A stretch of DNA of 64,000 nucleotides from an uncultured Clostridia bacterium (GTDB lineage: Bacteria; Bacillota; Clostridia; Oscillospirales; Acutalibacteraceae), in NCBI GenBank assembly GCA_930990065.1, contig CAKNOA010000007.1:1-64000 (forward strand). The letters run 5' to 3'. The position numbers and the translations under genes were made by a program. A model generated the notes under the pieces. That model searched no databases, had not been told where the DNA came from, and saw only the letters and a list, made by a program, of their open reading frames with translations. This document shows positions 16,774-25,545 of this stretch, piece after piece (position 1 is the stretch's first letter; every line of letters begins with the position of its first letter).

Positions 16774-17676
16774 TTAAAAATTTTTTTCTGTTTCTTCCTT
16801 TTGCTTAAAAAGAATCTCTAATAGCTTTTCGCACGCCCGGCTCATGGGCTGCCCCTTTTTCCACACCAGCATGGATTTGGTATGTAAGGCGGGGGACAGC
16901 GGGCGGAAACACAAATCGTCATCCATAAACTGTTTGGCGGCCGCTTCAATCGTTACCACCCGCCCTAGGCCCCTGTGCACCAGATGGGCGGCGTTTGCCA
17001 GCATGTCGTGCCACGCCACCACCTGCCCGGGGTCGATGGGGCCATACCATTTTTCGAAAAAAACTTGCAGCGTTTCCCGTTTTTGCAAAATCAGGCTGTG
17101 CCCCGGGGTCTGCCGCAGTTTTTCGGGGGTGATGGCGGTCTCTTTTGCCAGGGGGTCGTCCCGGCGCATGAGCACACCCCAGGTTTCAAAAACCGGGATG
17201 TCAACAAAGGAAAAAGGCGTTACGTCTACCGGCTCCATCAGCACCGCCAGATCGAGCAACCCCCGGTCCACTTTTTCCCGGATCTGTTCGGCGTTGCCTG
17301 TTTGTAAATCCAGCTGCACACTCGGGTACTGCTTTGTAAAGGTTTCGAGTCCCTTCAGCAGCCACTGGAACGCCTCGGTTTCCCCGCTGCCGATACTCAC
17401 CGTGCCCCCAATAGCGCGGCTTTCCAGCTGCAATTCCTGCTGGGTCTTTTCGCACAGCTCCACAATTTCCTGGGCCCGGCGGCGCAGCCACACGCCCTCC
17501 GGGGTCAGCCGCAAATGGCCGGCCCCCCGCAAAAACAGCCGCACCCCCAGTTCGTCTTCCAGCGCGGCCAGCTGACGGCTCAGGGTCGGCTGGGTGATAT
17601 GCAGCTGCCCGGCGGCCTTTGTCATATTTTCTTCCCGCGCCACCTGTAAAAAATACCGCAAAACACGAATATCCAA
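16774..17676 (-). CDS. LysR-family transcriptional regulator
   Basis: 300 aa. N-terminal winged HTH (DIRVLRYFLQVAREENMTKAAGQLHITQPTLSRQ is classical LysR) and a periplasmic-binding-like effector domain from about residue 90. TTG 17676 is chosen because AGAGGGGG lies upstream and the family start is normally LDIRxLRYF. It follows MerR by 16 bp, so it is probably co-transcribed with the aldo/keto reductase and MerR. Effector unknown. Confidence 0.9.
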   Translation of the reverse strand: MDIRVLRYFLQVAREENMTKAAGQLHITQPTLSRQLAALEDELGVRLFLRGAGHLRLTPEGVWLRRRAQEIVELCEKTQQELQLESRAIGGTVSIGSGETEAFQWLLKGLETFTKQYPSVQLDLQTGNAEQIREKVDRGLLDLAVLMEPVDVTPFSFVDIPVFETWGVLMRRDDPLAKETAITPEKLRQTPGHSLILQKRETLQVFFEKWYGPIDPGQVVAWHDMLANAAHLVHRGLGRVVTIEAAAKQFMDDDLCFRPLSPALHTKSMLVWKKGQPMSRACEKLLEILFKQKEETEKNF

Positions 17677-17692
17677 CCGGTTTTCCCCCTCT

Positions 17693-18079
17693 TTATTCTT
17701 CGCAGCCCTCGCTGGGCAAACGCCCGGTGCGCACCGCTGCTTCGTACCGCTCGATTTTTTCATCCAACCGGGTGAGCATCTCGTCCATGCGGGCCCGCTG
17801 CTGCAAAAGGTCCTTTCGCTGTTCCTGTAATAATTGCAGCCGCTGGGGGAAGGTTTCGTCCCCCTGGCGGCAGAGTTTTACGTACGCCACCATTTTTTCC
17901 ACCGGCAGCCCGGCCCCGCGCATACATTTAGCTAGTTCCACCCACCGGCAATCTTCCTCGGTGTAATCCCGCAGCCCGCTTTGGGTGCGGTGTACCGGCG
18001 GGATCATTCCCACCCGCTCGTAATACCGCAGCGTGTCTTGGCTAAGGCCATAGCGCCGGCTTACCATTGCAATCGTCAT
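17693..18079 (-). CDS. MerR-family transcriptional regulator
   Basis: 128 aa. The N-terminal MerR HTH (TIAMVSRRYGLSQDTLRYYERVGMIPP) is followed by RDYTEEDCRWVELAKCMRGAG and a long antiparallel coiled coil. No metal-binding Cys trio is visible, so it resembles the group controlling aldo/keto reductases. ATG 18079 has AAGGAAAGGG upstream. Lies 20 bp after the reductase and probably acts on the 19-bp-spaced promoter at 19285-19315. Confidence 0.92.
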   Translation of the reverse strand: MTIAMVSRRYGLSQDTLRYYERVGMIPPVHRTQSGLRDYTEEDCRWVELAKCMRGAGLPVEKMVAYVKLCRQGDETFPQRLQLLQEQRKDLLQQRARMDEMLTRLDEKIERYEAAVRTGRLPSEGCEE

Positions 18080-18099
18080 GGTTTTTCCCTTTCCTTCCC

Positions 18100-19251
18100 T
18101 CACCGGCCAAAGAGCCGGGCGGCTTCCTTCATTTTTTCCCGCACGGCCACCTGGAACGGACAGCGCCCTTCGCACGCGCCGCACCCGATACAGTCGCTGG
18201 CCCCTTTCCCCAGCCGGTCATAGTGGTCTTTGACAGTTTCGGGCACCGACCCTTGCGCGACGCTCAAATCATAAAACTGATTGACTTTTGCAATATCGAT
18301 CCCCGCCGGGCAGGGCGCACAGTGGCCGCAGTACATGCAGTGCCCCTGGAACGAGGCCCGCGGCGCCTGGGATAAAATGAGCGAATAGTCTTTTTCTTCC
18401 GGTGTGGCCGTATGATAGGCCGCCGCCTGTTTTACTTCCTCCACGGTTGCCATGCCGCCCATGACTGATGCCACCGCGGGCCGATCTAAACAGTAGCTGA
18501 TGCACTGTACCGGGGTCATGGCTCTGCCAAAGGGCGACTGGTCCGGCGATAGCAGCAGCCCCCCGGCAAAGGGCTTCATCACCGTCAGCGCCACGCCGTT
18601 TTGCTGGCAGGCGCGGTACATGGCTTCCCGCTTCGGGTCGATGCCCGCATACACCCGGTCGTAGGTTTCCTTTTCGAACAGGATGTCCACGTCTTCGCTG
18701 GCGGGCAGCATGTCGTAGGCCGGGTTTACGCTCATCATAATCACGTCGATCTCCCCGCTTGCCACCGCCTGCATCACCACATCGGGGTTATGGGTGGAAA
18801 GCCCGATACAGCGCACAGTCCCTTGTTCTTTGAGGGATTTTGCGTAGGCCATCACGTCCCCGGTGAGGATACTTTTTAGGTCATCTAAGGTATCGCAGTA
18901 GTGGATCATCCCGATATCGATGTAGCCAAAACCGGTATCCGTGAGTAACTGTTCAAACGACCGGCGCACGTCTTCGATGTTTCTCGTACGCACATACTGC
19001 CCGTCTTGCCAGTCGGTACACAAATGCCCCTGGATCACAAACTTCTCCCTTGGGTACGCCCGCAGCGCCTGCCCCATGGCCCGGCGCACGGCGGGACTGG
19101 GGGTATACATATCAAAAAAACAAATGCCCGCGTCCATGGCGGCCTGCATCAGCGCCCGGCTCTCTTCCTCCGTTTTGCCTTCAAACCCTTCGCACCCCAT
19201 ACCCACGGCGCTGACCGTCAGCCCGGTGCGGCCCAGTTTCCGATATTCCAT
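18100..19251 (-). CDS. Aldo/keto reductase with C-terminal ferredoxin domain
   Basis: 383 aa. An AKR TIM barrel (residues 1 to about 280: GRTGLTVSAVGMGCEGFEG, FFDMYTPS, REKFVIQGH, IDIGMIHYCD) is fused to a two-cluster [4Fe-4S] domain (CMYCGHCAPCPAGI and CIGCGACEGRCPF), a layout common in anaerobic Clostridia. It would reduce carbonyls using NAD(P)H or a ferredoxin-linked route; substrate unknown. ATG 19251 has GGGGAGGAAAAAG upstream. First gene of the operon under MerR-type control. Confidence 0.92.
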   Translation of the reverse strand: MEYRKLGRTGLTVSAVGMGCEGFEGKTEEESRALMQAAMDAGICFFDMYTPSPAVRRAMGQALRAYPREKFVIQGHLCTDWQDGQYVRTRNIEDVRRSFEQLLTDTGFGYIDIGMIHYCDTLDDLKSILTGDVMAYAKSLKEQGTVRCIGLSTHNPDVVMQAVASGEIDVIMMSVNPAYDMLPASEDVDILFEKETYDRVYAGIDPKREAMYRACQQNGVALTVMKPFAGGLLLSPDQSPFGRAMTPVQCISYCLDRPAVASVMGGMATVEEVKQAAAYHTATPEEKDYSLILSQAPRASFQGHCMYCGHCAPCPAGIDIAKVNQFYDLSVAQGSVPETVKDHYDRLGKGASDCIGCGACEGRCPFQVAVREKMKEAARLFGR

Positions 19252-19284
19252 GGCTTTTTCCTCCCCATCGTTTGGCTTTTCTTC

Positions 19285-19315
19285 AGCATACCACCTGGAG
19301 TTCACTCCAGGTCAA
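19285..19315 (-). promoter_or_regulatory. MerR-type promoter/operator of the reductase operon
   Basis: Minus strand TTGACC (19310-19315) and TATGCT (19285-19290) are separated by 19 bp instead of 17, and the spacer carries the dyad CCTGGAGTGAACTCCAGG (19294-19311). The over-long spacer with a palindrome is the hallmark of promoters that MerR proteins activate by untwisting DNA. The cognate MerR is encoded two genes along. Confidence 0.9.
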
Positions 19316-19324
19316 GCTTTTTAA

Positions 19325-19356
19325 AAAACAGGCCATAAAAATGGCCTGTTTTTTCA
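19325..19356 (-). terminator. Terminator of the 614-aa membrane protein gene
   Basis: Perfect stem AAAACAGGCCAT/ATGGCCTGTTTT (19325-19336 with 19341-19352), loop AAAA, followed by T on the minus strand. It isolates the MerR promoter from readthrough. Confidence 0.85.
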
Positions 19357-19357
19357 T

Positions 19358-21202
19358 TTATGTCTCTGGCCCCAGCATGCCGGGGGCCTGCGTTTCGCCC
19401 GAAACCTGTAGCAATAGCTGTTCTTCGTACGTCAGCGCCCGGTACTGGTACGAGCAGTTCGTCGCCGTCAGCGCGGCCGGTGTATCAAACACCCATTCGA
19501 CCAGCTGCAAATCGGGTTCTTCTTCGTCATTGCCCCGGCCATATCCTGCCCGCAGCTGGAAAATATGGGGCACCATGCGCTCTTTGTGGCTCCACAAATA
19601 CGCCGACAGGTTTTCCGAATCCAGGTCCGTGCCGCTGACAAAGGGCACCGCGGGCCTTTTTACGGCATACAGATACCCCACCGGCAGATTCCCCGCCAGG
19701 AACAAAAAGTCATCGTCCCTGGTTTTCTCTAGGTACTGATCCAGCTCTTGCAGCACCACATCGTAATCATCGGCCTGTTCGGCGGTGGTAATCAACCCGG
19801 CGGCCGGCCCCCTTGTCAGCATGGTCGAAAGCCGCGTGACGGGTTCGTCGTCGTAATTGGCTAGCCCCCGCACCCCGGCGTTGGCGATCAGCACACACAC
19901 AGCCAGCGACGTAATGCAAATGCCATACGCTTTGCGCGCCGTCAACCCCTTATCCCGGCGGCCATGGATCATATAAAGCCGGCAGCCCATCATGGAAAGG
20001 CAGATCACCCCGGGCAGCAGCATCACACTGGCGGCAAAATCCGACCCCCGGTCGCTCAGGTACGCGGCCAGGGCCATCATCTGGGCCGGCAGATACAGGC
20101 ACAGGAACATGGCCCCAAACTGCTTTTGACGCCGCCGCCGCAAAAATAAAAGCAGCGGCCAAAACCCGGCGCACAGCTGTAACCGGTTGAGTTTTAAAGC
20201 GGCGCTCAGTTCATGCTCCTGCATCGCCAAAAACAGCACCAAACTGCCCAGCACGCACACCGGCATGCAGATTTTGATCATGCGGTTAAACCACTTCACC
20301 GGACGGAAATGCAGCGGCAGCGGCACGTACCGGAACAGCGCCCACAACACAAACAGCGACAGCGGCAATAGGTAAAACGGGTCTGCTTTGATATACACTT
20401 TGATAAAATTCAGGATGGCTTTGCCCCATCCGCTCATGGGGTTGCTGCGGGAGGTAAACACCCATTCGAGGTTATTTTGTAGGTTGTCCCACCCGATCCA
20501 GCGGAGGAGCACCCCCAGATAGAGCCCCAGCCCCAAAAGCAGCCCGAAAGAAAAGGGCAGCAAGGCGGCGGCCCGGCGGTGCTTTTTCTTATGGGGGATA
20601 CACAGTACCATCATGATAAAAAAGCACGGCACCGTTAAGAAAAACAGCGGGAATACGATGATCCCCAGGGCGCACAGCCCCCCGCCGATCAGCGAGAGCC
20701 CCGCCATGCTGCGCCTCGACGACGGCCGGTACAGCCGCAGCATGGTGCAGCCCGCCGCCGTCATGAATAAAAGCCCCGTAGACGTGGGGGTAAAGGTGCC
20801 AAGGGACAGCGGCACCCCCAGGTACAAAAGCAGCGCCCCCATCAGGGACGTAAGGCTATTGTGGGAAAAGGCATACAGGTTATATCCGCTCCATACGGAA
20901 AGTAGCAGCGAAAAGACTAAAAACGCCTGCCGAAAAAACAGCAGCATGCCTTCGGTGCTGCCGCCGTTCCCCTGCATATACCAGCCCACCGGCCCGCTCA
21001 GCAGAATGGAAAAGGTCTGGTGGTTTTCCCACATGTCCGCAAACGGCATATCGCCCAGACAAATGCGCATGGCGGCCGCGTACCACGACGTTTCGCTGTT
21101 CCACCCAAAGCCATAGGGCAGCCGCCACCACAGCAGCACCGTAGCCGCCAAAAAAGCCAGCAGCCACACGGCCATATTCTTTTTTGTGTTTCGACCGGTC
21201 AA
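19358..21202 (-). CDS. Large polytopic membrane protein, GT-C glycosyltransferase-like
   Basis: 614 aa. About 11-13 predicted membrane spans from the N-terminus to about residue 450, then a soluble C-terminal domain of about 150 residues (TRLSTMLTRGPAAGLITTAEQ onward). The first extracellular loop contains FGWNSETSWYAAAMRICLGDMPFADMWE, reminiscent of lipid-linked-sugar (GT-C) transferases, which keep acidic residues there; I cannot identify a substrate. TTG 21202 has AAGGAAGTG upstream; GTG 21211 is too close. Monocistronic, divergent from the DUF3810 gene. Confidence 0.7.
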   Translation of the reverse strand: MTGRNTKKNMAVWLLAFLAATVLLWWRLPYGFGWNSETSWYAAAMRICLGDMPFADMWENHQTFSILLSGPVGWYMQGNGGSTEGMLLFFRQAFLVFSLLLSVWSGYNLYAFSHNSLTSLMGALLLYLGVPLSLGTFTPTSTGLLFMTAAGCTMLRLYRPSSRRSMAGLSLIGGGLCALGIIVFPLFFLTVPCFFIMMVLCIPHKKKHRRAAALLPFSFGLLLGLGLYLGVLLRWIGWDNLQNNLEWVFTSRSNPMSGWGKAILNFIKVYIKADPFYLLPLSLFVLWALFRYVPLPLHFRPVKWFNRMIKICMPVCVLGSLVLFLAMQEHELSAALKLNRLQLCAGFWPLLLFLRRRRQKQFGAMFLCLYLPAQMMALAAYLSDRGSDFAASVMLLPGVICLSMMGCRLYMIHGRRDKGLTARKAYGICITSLAVCVLIANAGVRGLANYDDEPVTRLSTMLTRGPAAGLITTAEQADDYDVVLQELDQYLEKTRDDDFLFLAGNLPVGYLYAVKRPAVPFVSGTDLDSENLSAYLWSHKERMVPHIFQLRAGYGRGNDEEEPDLQLVEWVFDTPAALTATNCSYQYRALTYEEQLLLQVSGETQAPGMLGPET

Positions 21203-21301
21203 TCGATCCACTTCCTTTTTATAAAAAACGCTCCTATTCCCCCCGCAAACCGTCGGGCGGGAACTGTTTGCTTTTTCCCTTTGTTTGTTTTATGATAAGG
21301 G

Positions 21302-21338
21302 AAAATCCCCCCGCGGTCAAGGTTCGGCGGGATTTTCG
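21302..21338. other. Hairpin in the leader of the DUF3810 gene
   Basis: AAAATCCCCCCG and CGGCGGGATTTT can pair across a short loop, 45 bp before the start codon. It may be an upstream terminator or leader structure; the divergent 21203-21382 gap otherwise shows no clear element. Confidence 0.35.
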
Positions 21339-21382
21339 CCCGCTGCCTTTGCTTTCTGTTTCCATGTTGGGAGGTTGCCGCT

Positions 21383-22489
21383 ATGGTCAAACGGCTGTTT
21401 TTGTTAAAACGGAACTTATTCTTTCTCTTTTGGCTTTTAGGGGGGCTGCTTTTGCTACTTGCCTATACGGTGCCGGGATTTGGCACCTTTTGGGCCGAAG
21501 GGCCCTACCGCGCGGTGGTGTCGTTTTTCGCGCCCCTTATCGCGCTACTCCCCTTTTCCGTTTTCGAATGGGGGCTGTATGCCCTTATTTTGCTTCTTCT
21601 CTTTTTTATCCCGTTTGGCATCGTGCGCCTTATACGCCATCGGGAAGAGCGGCTTTTCCGGTTTTGTAAAGGGCTGCTTACCCCTATTTTGCTACTGGGG
21701 GTCCTCTTCTTTCTCTACGCCGCTTTTTGTGGGGTCAATTATACCCGCACGTCCTTTGCCGAAAGCAGCGGGCTGCCGGTCAAAGAGCGCAGCACCGGGG
21801 AACTCTATTCCCTGTGTGTATCTTTAGCCGAAGACGCCAACGCCCTGCGGGACGGGCTGCCCGAAGGGATTGATGGCGCCATGCAGACGCACTTTTCCTC
21901 CCAGGAGGAGCGCCGGTGGGCCGCCAGCGAGGCGTTTAATCAATTAGAAGACGAGTTCCCCACCCTGTGGAGCGCGTCCATCGCCCCGAAATCCATTTTT
22001 TTAAGTGAAGGCATGTGCTACCTGAAAATTACCGGCATTTATATGCCGCTCACCCTAGAAGCCAATGTCAATACCGCCATCCGCCCCGACGAACTGGCCG
22101 CCACCATGTGCCATGAACTAAGTCACCTGCGCGGATACATGGAGGAAGCCGAAGCAAACTTTATCGCGTACCTCGCGTGTATAAAAAGCGATGATAAAGA
22201 ATGCCGGTATGCCGGCACGCTGCTTGCGCTGATTCACGCGAAAAACGCGCTGTATAAAGCCGATCCGGACAAAAACAGTGAGATTAACGCCCTTTTGTCC
22301 GACGGCGTAAAACGGGACCTAACGGCCCGCAACGCCTTCTGGCAGCAGTACGAAACCCCCGTGGCCCAGGTAGCGGAATCCATCAACGACGGGTATTTAA
22401 AACTCAATCAGCAGTCGGACGGCGTCAAGAGTTACGGCCGCATGGTCGATCTGCTGCTGGCCTGGCAGGAGGTACAAAAGAAAGAATAA
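21383..22489 (+). CDS. DUF3810-family membrane protein with HExxH motif
   Basis: 368 aa. Three membrane segments lie in the first about 130 residues, then a soluble domain with CHELSHLRG (His244, Glu245, His248) plus a downstream EAEAN, forming a probable gluzincin zinc site. DUF3810 proteins are uncharacterised predicted membrane metallopeptidases. ATG 21383 has GGGAGG upstream. Monocistronic. Confidence 0.85.
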   Translation: MVKRLFLLKRNLFFLFWLLGGLLLLLAYTVPGFGTFWAEGPYRAVVSFFAPLIALLPFSVFEWGLYALILLLLFFIPFGIVRLIRHREERLFRFCKGLLTPILLLGVLFFLYAAFCGVNYTRTSFAESSGLPVKERSTGELYSLCVSLAEDANALRDGLPEGIDGAMQTHFSSQEERRWAASEAFNQLEDEFPTLWSASIAPKSIFLSEGMCYLKITGIYMPLTLEANVNTAIRPDELAATMCHELSHLRGYMEEAEANFIAYLACIKSDDKECRYAGTLLALIHAKNALYKADPDKNSEINALLSDGVKRDLTARNAFWQQYETPVAQVAESINDGYLKLNQQSDGVKSYGRMVDLLLAWQEVQKKE

Positions 22490-22496
22490 CCACTTT

Positions 22497-22520
22497 TCCG
22501 CCGGTTTTACCCGGCGGGTG
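22497..22520. terminator. Hairpin between DUF3810 gene and trmB
   Basis: CCGCCGG/CCGGCGG stem just after the stop, with modest T content on either side; probably a shared terminator between the convergent genes. Confidence 0.5.
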
Positions 22521-22548
22521 GCTGTCTTTTCTTCGCCCTTTTCGGGGA

Positions 22549-23325
22549 TCAGTTTTCCCCTTCGGCGGTTTCTTTTCCGGCTTTTTCGGCGGGGACAGCT
22601 TCCTCCGCGGTGGGTTCTTCCTCCGCCGTGTCCGCCTCGTCCGCTTTCGGCCACACAAAGGAAGGGTCTATCCGGGCTTTCAGGGCTTTGGTGGGGATAC
22701 CCTGTTTTGTGAACATGCGCTCGTGTTCCGACTGGGCGTTCTCCGGGTCGTTTTCTTTATGCAAATCGTAGGTTAGGGCATAGATCGTAAAGCCCGCTTC
22801 GCGGAAATACCGCTGGGACGAAAGGAACAGGTCGTCATTGTCGGTTTTAAACCAGATTTCCCCGTTTTCGTTTAAAAACTGGCGGTACATGAAAAGCTGC
22901 TTTGTATACGTCAGGCGGCGCTTATGGTGCCGGGCTTTGGGCCAGGGGTTACAAAAATTGATATAGATCCGCGCGATCTTGTCCTGCTCGGGGTCAAGGA
23001 ACAACGGGAGCTTTTCAATATCCCCTGCAAACAGGGCGATATTGTGCACATGGTCTCTCCCCGCTTCCTTATACGTATCTTCAATCAGACGGCGCCCTAC
23101 CCCCAGCACGTCGTCGCTCTGGTCGATGCCGATGAAATTGATTTCCGGATGGCGCACCGCCACCTGGCGCAAAAATTCACACTTGCCGCAGCCCAGATCG
23201 AGAAAGATGGGCTGCTTTTTTTCAAAAAACGTGTCCCACTGCCCGCGCCACTTTTCCGGGTTTGCCGTATAATACGGGCACGCCGCCAGTTCCGGCCGGG
23301 CCCATTCTTTTTTTCGCATGCGCAT
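22549..23325 (-). CDS. trmB: tRNA (guanine-N7-)-methyltransferase
   Basis: 258 aa. Makes m7G46 in the tRNA variable loop using SAM. SAM-binding motif FLDLGCGKCEFL, TrmB motif IYINFCNPWPKARHHKRRLT (substrate-binding loop) and GEIWFKTDNDDLF are all present. The last about 45 residues are a low-complexity Glu/Ala tail not usual for TrmB. ATG 23325 has AAGGAG upstream. Single gene with its own promoter. Confidence 0.95.
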   Translation of the reverse strand: MRMRKKEWARPELAACPYYTANPEKWRGQWDTFFEKKQPIFLDLGCGKCEFLRQVAVRHPEINFIGIDQSDDVLGVGRRLIEDTYKEAGRDHVHNIALFAGDIEKLPLFLDPEQDKIARIYINFCNPWPKARHHKRRLTYTKQLFMYRQFLNENGEIWFKTDNDDLFLSSQRYFREAGFTIYALTYDLHKENDPENAQSEHERMFTKQGIPTKALKARIDPSFVWPKADEADTAEEEPTAEEAVPAEKAGKETAEGEN

Positions 23326-23407
23326 AAAATTTCGCTCCTTTTTTCCCATCGGGCCTATCGCGCCCGGTTTTTCGCCCCGGTCTATTTTGGGGGTATCGGT
23401 TTTTTGC

Positions 23408-23436
23408 CATTATACCAAAATCCGCTTTTTCTGGCA
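23408..23436 (-). promoter_or_regulatory. Promoter of trmB
   Basis: TTGCCA (23431-23436), 17-bp spacer, TATAAT (23408-23413) on the minus strand. Confidence 0.75.
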
Positions 23437-23458
23437 ATCCCGCCCCTTTTTCTCCCTC

Positions 23459-23487
23459 TGGACAAAAAGGGCGCGGGCTTTTATAAT
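23459..23487 (+). promoter_or_regulatory. Promoter of the S9 peptidase-nudC operon
   Basis: TGGACA (23459-23464), 17-bp spacer, TATAAT (23482-23487), about 55 bp before the peptidase start. Confidence 0.8.
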
Positions 23488-23540
23488 GAAAATTGAAAGC
23501 AGAACGCCGGCTGCGGCGTTTGAGAAAGGATGACTTTTTT

Positions 23541-25526
23541 ATGGAACCCATTCGCATTGATGAATTTTGCCAGGCCCGCTTTGTCCACCACCTGCTGTTT
23601 TCCCCCCAGGGCACCCGGGCTATTTTGACGGTATCCGCCGCCAAGGAGGACCGCCGCGGGTACGACCACACCCTGTGGCTGGTTAACCCGGAAAACGGGG
23701 ATCTGTCCCCTCTGCCCGGCACCGAAAATTACAAAACCGCCTGCTGGGAATCGGAACACACGCTGCTGTTCCCCAGCGAAAAGACCGACGAATTAAAAGC
23801 GCTGCGGGAAAAAGGCGAAGAAATCACCCCCATTTTGCGGTATGACTGCACCACGGGCGAAAAAACGGAACTCTTCCGCGTGCCCTATGTGGTAACATCC
23901 GCTCAGCCCGCAGCGGGCGGCGTGCTCCTTTGCATCGATTACGATAACGCCCGGCCCGATTTAACGGCCCTGTCTGGCGAAGAGCGTGACAAAGCCCTAG
24001 CCGCCATCCGGGAAGAAAAAGATTACCAGATCATCGATGAACTGCCCTACTGGCAAAACGGCGTGGGCTGGACGAACAAAAAGCGCGCCCGGCTGGCCCT
24101 GTATCAGGGCGAGGAAGTGACGTTCCTCACGCCCAAACTCATGGATGTCCAGGAATACCATGTGTCTAAAGACGGCACGAAGGTGCTCTTTACCGCCGAA
24201 ACCTTCGAAACCGTCAACGAGCATTTTTCCACCATCGAAGAAATCGATCTGACCAGCGGCGCCCATACCCTGTGGCTGCCTGACGGCCAGTACGATGTAT
24301 CGGGCTTTGGCTGGTACCGGGACGGCGTTTTGTTCTTTGGCACCGACAAAAAGGCCTATGGCATTAACGAAAACGCGAAAATTTTCTATCTGTCGCCGGA
24401 CAAAACCCTCACCTGCGTTTCCGACCCCGACCTTGATATGTTCAACTTTGTCGGGTCCGACTGCCGCATGGGCGGCGGCCAGGGCATCATCGTCCGCGAT
24501 GATAAAGCGTTCTTTATCGCTACGAAAGGCACGTTTTCGTATGTGTACGCCCTGCAGGATGACGGCACCTGCGTGCCCGTGACCGGCGACGGCGGGTCGG
24601 TGGATTGCTTCGACGTGGCCAGCGGCCGTATCTACTTTATCGGCATGCGCGGCGCCCATTTGCAGGAACTGTATACCGCCGGGCAAAACGAAACGGAATC
24701 GGTGCTGTCCCACTTTAACGACGATTTTGCAAAAGACCGCTATGTGGCCCAGCCCCAGTACATGGGCTTTACCGATAAAGACGGCGTGTCCATCGACGGG
24801 TGGGTGCTGCTGCCCTATGAATACGATTCCAAAAAGAAATACCCCGCCATTTTGGATATCCACGGCGGCCCGAAGGGTACCTTCAGCACGCTGTTCTTCC
24901 ACGAAATGCAGTACTGGGCCGGGCAGGGCTACTTTGTGTTCTTCTGCAACCCCCGGGGCGGCGCGGGCAAAGGCGGCGCGTTTGCCGATATCCGCGGCAA
25001 ATACGGCTCCATTGATTTTAGCGACCTGATGGAATTTACCGACCACGTGCTCGCCTGTTACCCGGCCATCGACGAAAAACGCGTGTGCGTCACCGGCGGC
25101 TCCTACGGCGGGTTTATGACCAACTGGATCATCGGCCACACCGGGCGTTTTGCCGCCGCCGCCAGCCAGCGCAGCATTGCCAACTGGGTCAGCAAGAGCC
25201 TGACCACCGACATCGGCTGGTACTTTAACGTGGATCAGATGGGCTGCGGCCCGTGGGACGACGCGAAAAAACTGTGGGGCTTCTCGCCGGTGAAATACAT
25301 GGACCGCTGCACCACCCCCACCCTGTTTTTGCATTCCGATGAAGACTACCGCTGCTGGATGGCCGAAGGGCTGCAAATGGTCAACGCCCTCATGCAGCAC
25401 GGCGTGCCCACCCGCATGATCCTGTTCCACGGGGAAAACCACGAACTGTCCCGTTCCGGCATGCCGGCCCACCGCATCCGCCGCCTGCGGGAGATTACCG
25501 ACTGGTTTAACGCCTACACCAAATGA
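23541..25526 (+). CDS. S9-family serine peptidase (acylaminoacyl-peptidase like)
   Basis: 661-aa cytoplasmic peptidase. An N-terminal beta-propeller (to about residue 400) gates a C-terminal alpha/beta hydrolase. Catalytic triad: Ser521 in TGGSYGGFM, Asp600 in HSDEDYRC, His634 in GENHELSRSG. The oxyanion region DIHGGPKGTF is intact. It likely trims acylated or short peptides. ATG 23541 follows AGAAAGGATG; the in-frame ATG 48 bp upstream lacks a site. It probably forms an operon with nudC, 19 bp downstream. Confidence 0.93.
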   Translation: MEPIRIDEFCQARFVHHLLFSPQGTRAILTVSAAKEDRRGYDHTLWLVNPENGDLSPLPGTENYKTACWESEHTLLFPSEKTDELKALREKGEEITPILRYDCTTGEKTELFRVPYVVTSAQPAAGGVLLCIDYDNARPDLTALSGEERDKALAAIREEKDYQIIDELPYWQNGVGWTNKKRARLALYQGEEVTFLTPKLMDVQEYHVSKDGTKVLFTAETFETVNEHFSTIEEIDLTSGAHTLWLPDGQYDVSGFGWYRDGVLFFGTDKKAYGINENAKIFYLSPDKTLTCVSDPDLDMFNFVGSDCRMGGGQGIIVRDDKAFFIATKGTFSYVYALQDDGTCVPVTGDGGSVDCFDVASGRIYFIGMRGAHLQELYTAGQNETESVLSHFNDDFAKDRYVAQPQYMGFTDKDGVSIDGWVLLPYEYDSKKKYPAILDIHGGPKGTFSTLFFHEMQYWAGQGYFVFFCNPRGGAGKGGAFADIRGKYGSIDFSDLMEFTDHVLACYPAIDEKRVCVTGGSYGGFMTNWIIGHTGRFAAAASQRSIANWVSKSLTTDIGWYFNVDQMGCGPWDDAKKLWGFSPVKYMDRCTTPTLFLHSDEDYRCWMAEGLQMVNALMQHGVPTRMILFHGENHELSRSGMPAHRIRRLREITDWFNAYTK

Positions 25527-25545
25527 TACGAAAGAGGGCCTTTTT

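Noticed and set aside
23997-25472. 491-aa open frame opposite the S9 peptidase
   Set aside because: GC-rich antisense frame in step with the peptidase codons; no ribosome site or domain.
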